From UBA1413 sp964552955 (GTDB lineage Bacteria; Bacteroidota; Bacteroidia; Bacteroidales; Prolixibacteraceae): a stretch of DNA of 64,000 bases. Below, piece by piece: positions 32,084 through 39,500 of the stretch. The stretch's first letter is position 1, and each line of letters opens with the position of its first letter. Both the position numbers and the translations under genes were made by a program. The notes beneath the pieces are model-generated. The model ran no database searches. It was not told the DNA's origin and worked only from the letters and a program-made list of their open reading frames with translations. The stretch spans positions 45,968-109,967 of the forward strand of contig CAZKIU010000006.1 of NCBI GenBank assembly GCA_964552955.1, in the 5' to 3' direction.

Positions 32084-32119
32084 GAGGCTGTCTCCAAAAA
32101 TCGAGACAGCCTCTTTTTT
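32084..32119 (+). terminator. Terminator of the TetR-RND cassette
   Basis: A perfect 11-bp stem, GAGGCTGTCTC (32084-32094) and GAGACAGCCTC (32103-32113), is followed by six T residues. The left arm recurs at 60779-60789. Confidence 0.9.
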
Positions 32120-32194
32120 ATTTGTATATTCGAAATAGGATTCAAATATTCTCTTCTCAGGAGGAATAATGGATCACGCCCTGCCGTATTGCTT

Positions 32195-32827
32195 ATGTTA
32201 TCGATTGAATCACTTTCGCATGTACTCCTGGGGAGCACCCTGGGACTGTCGGCCGGGATTTCTCCCGGGCCGCTGCTGGCGCTGGTTATCAGTGAAACCC
32301 TCCGGTATGGCCGGAAAGAAGGCATCAAGGTAGCCCTCTCGCCCCTGGTCACCGACTTTCCAATCATCCTGATCTCGCTGCTGGTGCTGAAGCTTCTGGG
32401 GAAGTCGCCGGCCGCCCTGGCCGGGATTGCTTTTGCCGGAGCGGTGTTCCTTGCGTTTCTCGGCTGGGAGTGCCTGAAGACCCAAGGGATGGCCACCTCC
32501 ACCGGAGAAGCACCACCCCGTTCCTTCCGTAAGGGGATCGTGGCCAACCTCCTTAATCCCCATCCCTACCTCTTCTGGATCACCGTGGGCACCCCCACCG
32601 TCATGAGAGCTTCCCGGAACGGAATGCTGACCGTTATCCTCTTTTTTCTCGCCTTCTACTTCTTCCTGACCGGCTCCAAAATAGCAGTAGCTTACCTCAC
32701 CGGCCGCTCCAGATCCCTGCTCAGAGACACCACCTACCGGTGGATCATGCGCATCCTGGGGCTCCTCCTGTTGCTGTTTGCCGTATTTTTCATCAGGGAG
32801 GGCCTTCAGTGGATCACGGGAGGGTGA
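32195..32827 (+). CDS. LysE/RhtB-family exporter
   Basis: This 210-residue inner-membrane protein has about six membrane segments and the family start LLGSTLGLSAGISPGPLLAL with the conserved SPGP motif. GIVANLLNPHPYLFWITVG in the middle corresponds to the conserved N-P segment, and FFLTGSKIAVAYL follows. Members export amino acids such as lysine, threonine, homoserine lactones or leucine; the substrate is not predictable. The ATG at 32195 is used instead of an earlier TTG. No partner gene is evident. GC content is back to that of the main genome. Confidence 0.88.
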   Translation: MLSIESLSHVLLGSTLGLSAGISPGPLLALVISETLRYGRKEGIKVALSPLVTDFPIILISLLVLKLLGKSPAALAGIAFAGAVFLAFLGWECLKTQGMATSTGEAPPRSFRKGIVANLLNPHPYLFWITVGTPTVMRASRNGMLTVILFFLAFYFFLTGSKIAVAYLTGRSRSLLRDTTYRWIMRILGLLLLLFAVFFIREGLQWITGG

Positions 32828-32846
32828 GAAATGGGAAATGGGAAAA
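32826..32846 (+). repeat. Short heptanucleotide repeat (GGGAAAT type)
   Basis: Three 7-bp units, GAGAAAT, GGGAAAT and GGGAAAA, start inside the stop codon of the LysE-type gene. Period 7, as in the repeats at 3150 and 25306. Confidence 0.55.
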
Positions 32847-32883
32847 ATTGAGTAGTTTCGGCACCTGAAACTGATTCTCGAGC

Positions 32884-34050
32884 ATGCATTCCATGGAATA
32901 CGGCAAGATATCTCTTCCTGAAGGAGTAACCCTGCGGTTTTCGGCATTCAAGCGTAAGGGGACCGATGAATACCATCTCGTGGTCACCCCAGCAAAGGGG
33001 GTGCCGGCCGGGGTACAATACGACCAGATTGAATCGGCGGTCGGGGCGTTCATGCGCCATAGAGAATTACAGCATCCCCAGGTGGTTTTCCGGCGTTTTT
33101 TGGTGAGCGATGTTTCCAACCAGGCCGCTCTGATCCGCCAAGCCGCCCATCCCGGCACAGCCTCCTCCCTGTCCGTCATCCAGCAACCTCCTGCCGCAGG
33201 AAACAAGATGCTGGCCTGGGTTTACCTCATCGAGAACCACGTCGAAAATTTTGATAACCAGACCTTTAATGGATCCTTCGCCTTCGGGCACAACGGGTAT
33301 ACCCATCTCTACACGTCAGGGATGACTTCCTCCACGGAACCCGGTGCTTATCCGCAGTCCCTGGCCATTTTCAACAGCTATACGGAATTTCTCAGAGAGA
33401 ACGGGATGTCACTGGTGAACAATTGCATGCGTACCTGGCTTTTTGTGAGGGACATTGACAACCATTATGCAGGCATGGTAAAAGCCCGGAACGAGATTTT
33501 CGAAGCTGAAGGGTTACGGCGCAACACCCATTATATTGCCAGTACAGGCATTGAAGGGCAGTCCGAAAAAACACACGCCCTGGTGGCCATGGATGCCTAT
33601 GCCATCCATGGAATTGCCGCAGAACAGGTCCGTCATCTCAAGGCCCTCACCCATCTCAGTCCCACCCACGACTATGGTGTGGCCTTTGAGCGGGGTACGG
33701 CCGTCGATTACGGCGACCGGCGTCAAATTTTTATCTCCGGAACCGCCAGCATAGACCACAGGGGCCACGTGCTTCACCAGGGAGACATCGCCCTCCAGAC
33801 CGCCCGGACTTTCGAGAACATCAGAACCCTGCTGGTGGAAGCAGAGGCCGGTTTCGACGACATCTCCTCTATGATGGTTTACCTGCGTGACCTGGCCGAC
33901 ACCCCATATATCACGGCATACCTTCAGGAACATTTTCCCGGGGTACCGGCGCTCGTGGCCATTGCCCCCGTCTGCCGCCACGGATGGCTCATCGAAGTGG
34001 AATGCACGGCAACCATCGCTAACAGCCATCCCGCCTTCCGGGATTTCTGA
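32884..34050 (+). CDS. Chorismatase/Rid-superfamily-like two-domain protein
   Basis: This 388-residue protein ends in a domain of the YjgF/Rid fold (about residues 255-380) with FISGTASIDHRGHVLHQGD, ARTFENIRTLLVEAEAGFDD, MVYLRDLADTPYITAYLQE and APVCRHGWLIEVECTA. An N-terminal domain shows a second, weaker copy. The order resembles chorismatases (FkbO/Hyg5/XanB2) and so-called pteridine-dependent deoxygenase-like proteins. The substrate-binding arginine of RidA (P-A-R-S) is replaced by P-A-L-V, so imine deaminase activity is unlikely. The VCR...EVE ending agrees with the chorismatase type, which hydrolyses chorismate to pyruvate and a benzoate or diene product. The assignment is by remembered motif similarity; the substrate is uncertain. 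Confidence 0.65.
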   Translation: MHSMEYGKISLPEGVTLRFSAFKRKGTDEYHLVVTPAKGVPAGVQYDQIESAVGAFMRHRELQHPQVVFRRFLVSDVSNQAALIRQAAHPGTASSLSVIQQPPAAGNKMLAWVYLIENHVENFDNQTFNGSFAFGHNGYTHLYTSGMTSSTEPGAYPQSLAIFNSYTEFLRENGMSLVNNCMRTWLFVRDIDNHYAGMVKARNEIFEAEGLRRNTHYIASTGIEGQSEKTHALVAMDAYAIHGIAAEQVRHLKALTHLSPTHDYGVAFERGTAVDYGDRRQIFISGTASIDHRGHVLHQGDIALQTARTFENIRTLLVEAEAGFDDISSMMVYLRDLADTPYITAYLQEHFPGVPALVAIAPVCRHGWLIEVECTATIANSHPAFRDF

Positions 34051-34180
34051 CCTGGCAGCCAGACATGGTGTCCTGGATGGGAACATCCCCCACGGGGTGC
34101 CCTGAGGTGAAACATCATCTGGCGGAGGGCATTCTGCCTGAAAGAATGACAGGTAACGGCTGGCGCCAGGCAGCTCAGGC

Positions 34181-34657
34181 TCACAAATATCGTCTGGTGC
34201 TGGTCTTATAGGTTTTATAGGCTTCCCCGAATCGCTCTTCCAGAAACGTTTCCTCTCCTTTGATGATCTGATGATAAACATAAAAGCTATACAGCCCGGG
34301 GAGAATCGTCCACCCCTTCAGGGTGGCGAGCATGATGGCCAGGGTGATCAAATGGACGCCCAGGTACATGGGATTGCGGCTCAGCCGGTAGATGCCCCTG
34401 GTTTGCAGCCTGGTCTCTTCTGAGGGAAGTCCAATTCGAAGGGAGCGCCCCAAGGTGAACCCGCTGAACACAACCAACAGAATGCCTGCCATCAACGCCG
34501 CCAGGGCAGCCAGGTCCATACCCCACCCCACGGTCTGATGAATGCCCCCCAGGCGCGCAAGATGGGCCACCCCCGCCAGCCATACCCCATAGCCGGCTGC
34601 TTTGCCCGTGTAAAAGAACCATGGAGTAATCGTCGTTCTCCCGTGAATCTCAACCAT
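34181..34657 (-). CDS. Isoprenylcysteine carboxyl methyltransferase-like membrane protein
   Basis: This 158-residue protein has about four membrane segments and the C-terminal ICMT/PEMT signature: GIYRLSRNPMYLGVHLITLA, then GEETFLEERFGEAYKTYK ending with TRRYL. Bacterial members are SAM-dependent methyltransferases of membrane lipids or small hydrophobic substrates; the specific role is unknown. It faces the Rid-like gene convergently, with no obvious terminator between them. A -7 element lies 97 bp upstream at 34754-34761. Confidence 0.85.
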   Translation of the reverse strand: MVEIHGRTTITPWFFYTGKAAGYGVWLAGVAHLARLGGIHQTVGWGMDLAALAALMAGILLVVFSGFTLGRSLRIGLPSEETRLQTRGIYRLSRNPMYLGVHLITLAIMLATLKGWTILPGLYSFYVYHQIIKGEETFLEERFGEAYKTYKTSTRRYL

Positions 34658-34753
34658 TCACTTGTCTATCTGTTAGTTCAACAACTTGTTCTTCAGTCGT
34701 TTAAGGCAGTAAGGCCTATGTCAGCTCTTCACGCCCGTGTAACTCGCATGGAG

Positions 34754-34761
34754 CAAATATA
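34754..34761 (-). promoter_or_regulatory. -7 promoter element of the ICMT-like gene
   Basis: TATATTTG on the minus strand matches TAnnTTTG; predicted leader about 90 nt. No -33 TTTG. Confidence 0.4.
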
Positions 34762-34801
34762 CATGTCCTTATGTGGTCGGAGCACCATGCGACTTTCATT
34801 T

Positions 34802-34856
34802 AATTAAACCCCGGCCAGGATCACGGTGTAGTTCCTGCCATACTTCCTGGCACATT
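34802..34856. repeat. 55-bp direct duplication, left copy (contig-end overlap)
   Basis: The sequence is identical, base for base, to 34957-35011 on the other side of the N run. It contains a second copy of the 3' end of the gene at 34959-35435. Confidence 0.95.
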
Positions 34857-34956
34857 NNNNNNNNNNNNNNNNNNNNNNNNNNNNNNNNNNNNNNNNNNNN
34901 NNNNNNNNNNNNNNNNNNNNNNNNNNNNNNNNNNNNNNNNNNNNNNNNNNNNNNNN
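34857..34956. other. Assembly gap of 100 N
   Basis: Exactly 100 N, the conventional size for a gap of unknown length. Because both flanks are the same 55-mer, the real gap is probably zero or negative. Confidence 0.97.
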
Positions 34957-35011
34957 AATTAAACCCCGGCCAGGATCACGGTGTAGTTCCTGCCATACTT
35001 CCTGGCACATT
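34957..35011. repeat. 55-bp direct duplication, right copy (contig-end overlap)
   Basis: Identical to 34802-34856. It encodes the true C-terminus and stop of the adjacent minus-strand gene. Confidence 0.95.
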
Positions 35012-35435
35012 TCGGGCAATAGACGTACCACATGTACATCTTGTCGTAAGCCAGTCCCTGCGCTTTCACCGCCTCATCGAAATCCTTGCAGAATTTCCCG
35101 GTGTCGCTGTAGGGACCTTCATAAACCCTGCTGTAAAACTTACCGCTGAGAGTGGTATTCTCCGCCCCGGGGATTTCACGGTCTACGGCGATCAGAAGAT
35201 CCATATTCCACCTCGAAGTGTGGTCCGACAGCCCCAGATTGTCCACAAAGCCAGCACCGGCACGGTTCACTTTCTCAAACACCCTTTTCATTACCTGCCC
35301 GAAATTCAACGGCATGAAGAAAAAGGTACGCACGTGCTCCCTGATGAATTTCTTCTCTTTCCATTCATGCATTTGATTATCCCACATCTCCGGATGAAAC
35401 GGGGGACAACATTCCTGTTCTTCTTTTTTTTCCAT
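34959..35435 (-). CDS. Conserved-looking hypothetical protein with Cys motifs
   Basis: I cannot assign a function to this 158-residue protein. It begins with a charged stretch and CCPPFHPEMWD (C9, C10), continues with an aromatic and basic region (FIREHVRTFFFMPLNFG), and has a central alpha/beta portion. It ends with WYVYCPKCARKYGRNYTVIL (C140, C143), which looks like half of a metal-binding knuckle. The N-terminal CCP.F.P..WD together with a C-terminal CPKCA..YG recalls a small family in archaea and anaerobic bacteria that is sometimes labelled hydrolase, without proven activity. The stop lies within the duplicated 55-mer at the assembly gap, so the gene is complete and does not depend on gap closure. 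Confidence 0.7.
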   Translation of the reverse strand: MEKKEEQECCPPFHPEMWDNQMHEWKEKKFIREHVRTFFFMPLNFGQVMKRVFEKVNRAGAGFVDNLGLSDHTSRWNMDLLIAVDREIPGAENTTLSGKFYSRVYEGPYSDTGKFCKDFDEAVKAQGLAYDKMYMWYVYCPKCARKYGRNYTVILAGV

Positions 35436-35557
35436 GATTATAGGATAAAATGTGGAGTCGATATGGATAGTGTCATTTCAACCCGGCTGCACTGGTCAGC
35501 AAAACAGAGTACAAATACTTCAACCTGTGAATCTATTTCACCGGATGAATAAATATA

Positions 35558-35740
35558 CTAAAATTCTTTTAACATCCAGAGGTTGCAGGCGAAGTGGCCT
35601 GAATTTCCCAGGGGAGCAGAGAGATATCGGAAGCCTGCTTTTTCATACATGTCCACCCCAAACTCCCTGAAGACGGCCCTGATCAGGGCGGCTATCTCCC
35701 GGTTGTCTCCTGGATCAATTTGTCGGAGGGTCACTGACAT
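35558..35740 (-). pseudogene. GNAT acetyltransferase relic with internal deletion
   Basis: The 60-codon frame starts MSVTLRQIDPGDNREIAALI, like the first strand and helix of a GNAT domain. After about 30 residues it jumps directly into YEKAGFRYLSAPLGNSGHFA and ends LWMLKEF, like the last helix and strand of a GNAT protein. The central part with the acetyl-CoA motif (about 90 residues in intact homologues) is missing. The fusion is in frame, so a small protein could be made, but it cannot bind acetyl-CoA. An intact copy elsewhere is possible. Confidence 0.65.
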
Positions 35741-35771
35741 ATTCCTTATCCTGGAAGAGCGCTGCGACGGC

Positions 35772-36485
35772 CTAGATGAATTTCTCCCGCTTTTGGAGAT
35801 TGAACAAGCCATACAGGAGAAAGATCAACATGCCCACTCCCAGGAAAATGCGGTTACGGGTAACGATGCCTTTCCAGATGATGGCGTTGAAATTATCGGG
35901 CAACTCCATGGGGTTGAGGAAAATATTCCATTGGGAGCGCGAGAGGGAATCAGCGAGAATCAGCAAAGCCACCCCGATGAGGATCATCACCACGGCCGTG
36001 CCGTTGCCGTTTTTTATGACCGTCGAGAACATAAAGGCCGCCGCACCCAGGAACCCAATGGGAAACATCAGTTGCACCGCCATCTCAAAGGGCTTCACCG
36101 GATAGATCAGCACCGAGGAGATGAATCCGTAGACAATCAGGACAAGGAACACCTGGACAAAAATCATCAACAGCCTGATGAGCCATACCTTATAGCGGTA
36201 GTTTGGAATCCCGAAGAGGATTTCCAGAATCCGTGAGTCCTCGTCGTTCTGGATGCCGAACACCGAAGGATAAAAAACCAGCAGTACGCCCGGGAAAAGA
36301 ATCAGGTTATAGATGTCCCCCTCGCCCACCGACTGGTTATTGATCACCTCCGTGATGGCAAAGAAGAGGTAGAAGGCAAAGGAGGCCAGCAGGAACCATA
36401 GGAATTTCCCTGCGAAGATGATCTTGAGGTTGTAGCGGATGGTCCGCCACAAGTTGATCATGAAATTTTTCCGAAACAGCTTCAT
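35772..36485 (-). CDS. ABC-2-type permease, last gene of the hybrid operon
   Basis: This 237-residue protein has about six membrane segments (FLWFLLASFAFYLFFAIT, LILFPGVLLVFYPSVFGI, LLMIFVQVFLVLIVYGFISS, MFPIGFLGAAAFMFSTVI, AVVMILIGVALLILADS, IFLGVGMLIFLLYGLFNL). A coupling-type segment, NDEDSRILEILFGIPNYRYK, lies between helices 2 and 3, as in ABC-2 permeases. The ATG at 36485 begins MKLFRKNFMINL, 22 bp after the stop of the RND-ABC fusion gene. It most likely pairs with the ATPase domain fused to that RND protein. In size and helix order it corresponds to the N-terminal membrane part of the 1125-aa permease at the start of the same operon. Confidence 0.8.
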   Translation of the reverse strand: MKLFRKNFMINLWRTIRYNLKIIFAGKFLWFLLASFAFYLFFAITEVINNQSVGEGDIYNLILFPGVLLVFYPSVFGIQNDEDSRILEILFGIPNYRYKVWLIRLLMIFVQVFLVLIVYGFISSVLIYPVKPFEMAVQLMFPIGFLGAAAFMFSTVIKNGNGTAVVMILIGVALLILADSLSRSQWNIFLNPMELPDNFNAIIWKGIVTRNRIFLGVGMLIFLLYGLFNLQKREKFI

Positions 36486-36507
36486 GTTGTTCTTTTTATC
36501 CTGTGTA

Positions 36508-39500
36508 TCAGACGATATCGCGGAGCAGGCAGAGATAAGCATCTTCGAGGTGGGCCCTGACATTGGTCGCACCGGGGTAGGGTTGTTCCGCTGCAATGGC
36601 CCGTACCTTGATCATTTCGCCTTCCCGCAGGTGGTTGGTAATCATCTGCTTGTTGGGGAATTGCTCGAATTCGGCAGGGGTCATGCTGAACTGCCATACA
36701 TATCCTTCGCCCAGGGAGACCATCTCCGTAGGAACACCCCAGTATTTGAGTTTTCCCTTGTTGACGACGGCCACCTGGTTGCAGGAGCTGGAGATATCTT
36801 CGATGATGTGGGTCGAGAAGATGACGATCCGTTCACGGCTCAGTTCCACCAGCAGGTTGCGGAAGCGGATCCTCTCGCGGGGGTCAAGGCCTGCGGTAGG
36901 CTCGTCGACCACCAGAATCCGTGGCAGGTTGAGCAGGATGTGGGCAATGCCAATACGCTGTTTCATCCCTCCGGAGTAGGAGCCGATGTTTTCATCTTTC
37001 CGGTCATACATATGGACGGCCTTCAGCACATATTCCAGCCGCTGGCTGCGGAGCTCCACGTCCTTGATCCCCTTGAGGATGGCCTGGTAATCGAGGAACT
37101 CCCAGGCACTCATATTCTCATAGGTTCCAAACTCCTGCGGAAGATAACCAATAAGCCCCTGCAGTTCCTCGCGGTATTGTTGCGTATCAAGGCCGTTGAT
37201 GAAGATCTTGCCGTAACTCTGTTCGAAGATCCCGGTGATGATACGCATCATGGTGGACTTTCCGGCACCGTTAGGCCCCAGCAGGCCAAACATCCCGGTG
37301 GTAATCTCCATCGAAACCCCATTAAGGGCCTTAAAGGGCTTTCTCCGCTTTCCGATGACCGGGATCTCCCTGACCACCCTGAAATAGCCCCTCCGGAGCC
37401 CGCCAAACCGACCGTTGATCCGCTCGATATTCACATTCTTGTTATGCACATATTCCGAAGAGGTGTAAACCGCCAGCAACAGGAAAAAGATCAATCCGGT
37501 AAAAATGACCATTCCCGTGTTGTCCCATTTCAGGTGGAAGATGACCAGGAAAAGGAGGGGGATCCCCCACAGGAGGAAGTTAAAGCCCCACTTTTTCAAC
37601 CGGGCATAGAGGGTCCTGCCGGTGGCGGTCCACCTGTTGGTGAGGAGGCCGCTGAGGGGCTGCCAAACCAGGAAAAGGAAGAAATAGATGATGACCGCCA
37701 TCACCAGCATGGTAAAGTTGTTGCGCAGGTGAAAGAAGGTAAACCACACCAGGAATCCCAACAGGGGAACCTGCCAGATGAGGTCATAGAAATCACGCGG
37801 CTGGGTATAGGTGCGGGACAGCCCTGCCCGCTCCCTGATTTTCAATCCCGACTTCCACTCCCGCATGAAACGGGTGTCGCGTTCATAGATTTTGACCAGT
37901 TTATGAATCTGAATCCTGATGGGATCGTTATCACCGATGAGTTTGGTCTCGGCAGTGCGCAGGCTGTTCTGGATAAACCAGGTAAGGCCCGGAATCAACA
38001 GGATCACCAGCAGGAAGATGAGGAGCTGCCAGATAAAGGCATCGATACGGAAGTAGATGTACCCTACCGAAATCAGGAAAAGCACCAGGTGAAGTACCTT
38101 GATTTTCCAGTTGAGGTTTTTCATCCATACCAGTGCATTCTCCAGACCGGCGTAGAGCGTGGGGATAAAGACCAGGGTGAGCAGGGTGCTGAGGGAGAGG
38201 CCCCCGATGACGGTGATGGCGAAGGGGGCGCCGATGGCGCCGACGTATTCCGACTGGCCCAGCGCCAGGGGGAACATGGCTACGATGGTGGTGATCGCCG
38301 TGATCAGGATGGGCCGTACCCTGGAGAGACCCGCTTCTATCAGGGCCCGCGACTTCCGGTGGCCCCGCTTCCGCAGGATGTTGGTGAAGTCAATCAGGAT
38401 GATCCCGTTATTGACCACCACACCCAGCAATATGATGAACCCCGTCAGCGTGTTGGCATTGAAAAGACTGTTCCCTGTAAGGATCAGCGCCAGGAAGGAG
38501 CCAATGGCCGCCAGGGGTACCGAAAACATCAGCACAAACGGCGTCGTCAACGATTCAAACACCGAGGCCAGAATCATCAGGATCAATATGAATGCCGCGG
38601 CAATCAGGAAGTAAAACTCCTGGTACTGGTCCTCCTCGTGAATCACCTGGACCGCTACACCCGCCGGAAGATTATAGGCTTCAACGATTTCATCGATTTC
38701 CATCCGGTAGGCCGTCAGCAGGTCCTTGGAATCCTCGGCTTCCGAGGCAAAACGGTAAGTCACCTCGAGTTGTTTTTCCTGGTTGATGCGTGTGATATTG
38801 GCCATCCCACTGGCATATACAATCTCGGCAATATCCTGGAGATCGTACACCGCCCCCTGGCTATTGCTGATTTTTAAGGCCCGCAGGTCATCGATGGTTT
38901 TGTCGGTCTCCTCCATTTCATCGACCCCCTTCTCCTTCAGAATGATGTCGTACTCGTCGGTACCCTGTTTGAAGGTGACCCCTGAGCTGAACTCGCGGCT
39001 GAAGGAGGCCAGCTCCCCGGCGATATTGCTCAGCGAGACATTGTATTCGGTCATGAGCCGCTGGTTGAAGAGCAAGTGGATTTCGGGCCGGTTGGAGCCC
39101 ACGCTGACATTGACGCTGGAGACCGACTCCAGGTTGTCGATGAAGTAGCGGAGGTCTTCGGCCACTCCTCTCATGACGTTGAAATCCTGGCCTTTGATGA
39201 CGATGCGTTCCTGGTTGGATCCGATGCCCATGAAGCGGCCGAAATTGCCGCCCATACCACCGGCCATACCGCCCCCGCCCCCGAAACTCTGGCTGGAGGT
39301 GGGCTGCGACAGGCTGATCTCGGCATTCCTGATATTCTTGACGCGCCCCTCCACATCCGATTTGATTTCGGCCACTTCTCGTTTGGCGATTTTCTCAAAA
39401 TCCTCCTTCAGGGTAATGGTCACCACGGCCTCCTCCTCCTGGATGCGGGAGCTGTAGTCCTTAATCTCCTTCACGTCGGGCAGCCGGCTTTCCAGCTCCC

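Larger units (their letters stand above)
34658..34958. other. Non-coding spacer with assembly gap
   Basis: This region holds the -7 element at 34754-34761, the left copy of the 55-bp duplication and the N run. No gene is supported; apparent reading frames across the N run are artefacts. Confidence 0.6.

Noticed and set aside
25436..32119. Integrative element using tRNA-Cys as attachment site
   Set aside because: No second copy of the tRNA 3' end was found near the far end of the cassette, and there is no integrase.
34773..35552. Plus-strand frame running through the N run
   Set aside because: Ns are translated as X; the sequence on both sides is the antisense of the 158-aa gene and of its duplicated end.
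36439..38877. Plus-strand open frame of 812 codons opposite the RND-ABC fusion gene
   Set aside because: It is rich in His, Gly, Asp and Gln in the pattern of an antisense shadow, has no recognisable domain, and lies fully opposite a gene with strong family motifs.
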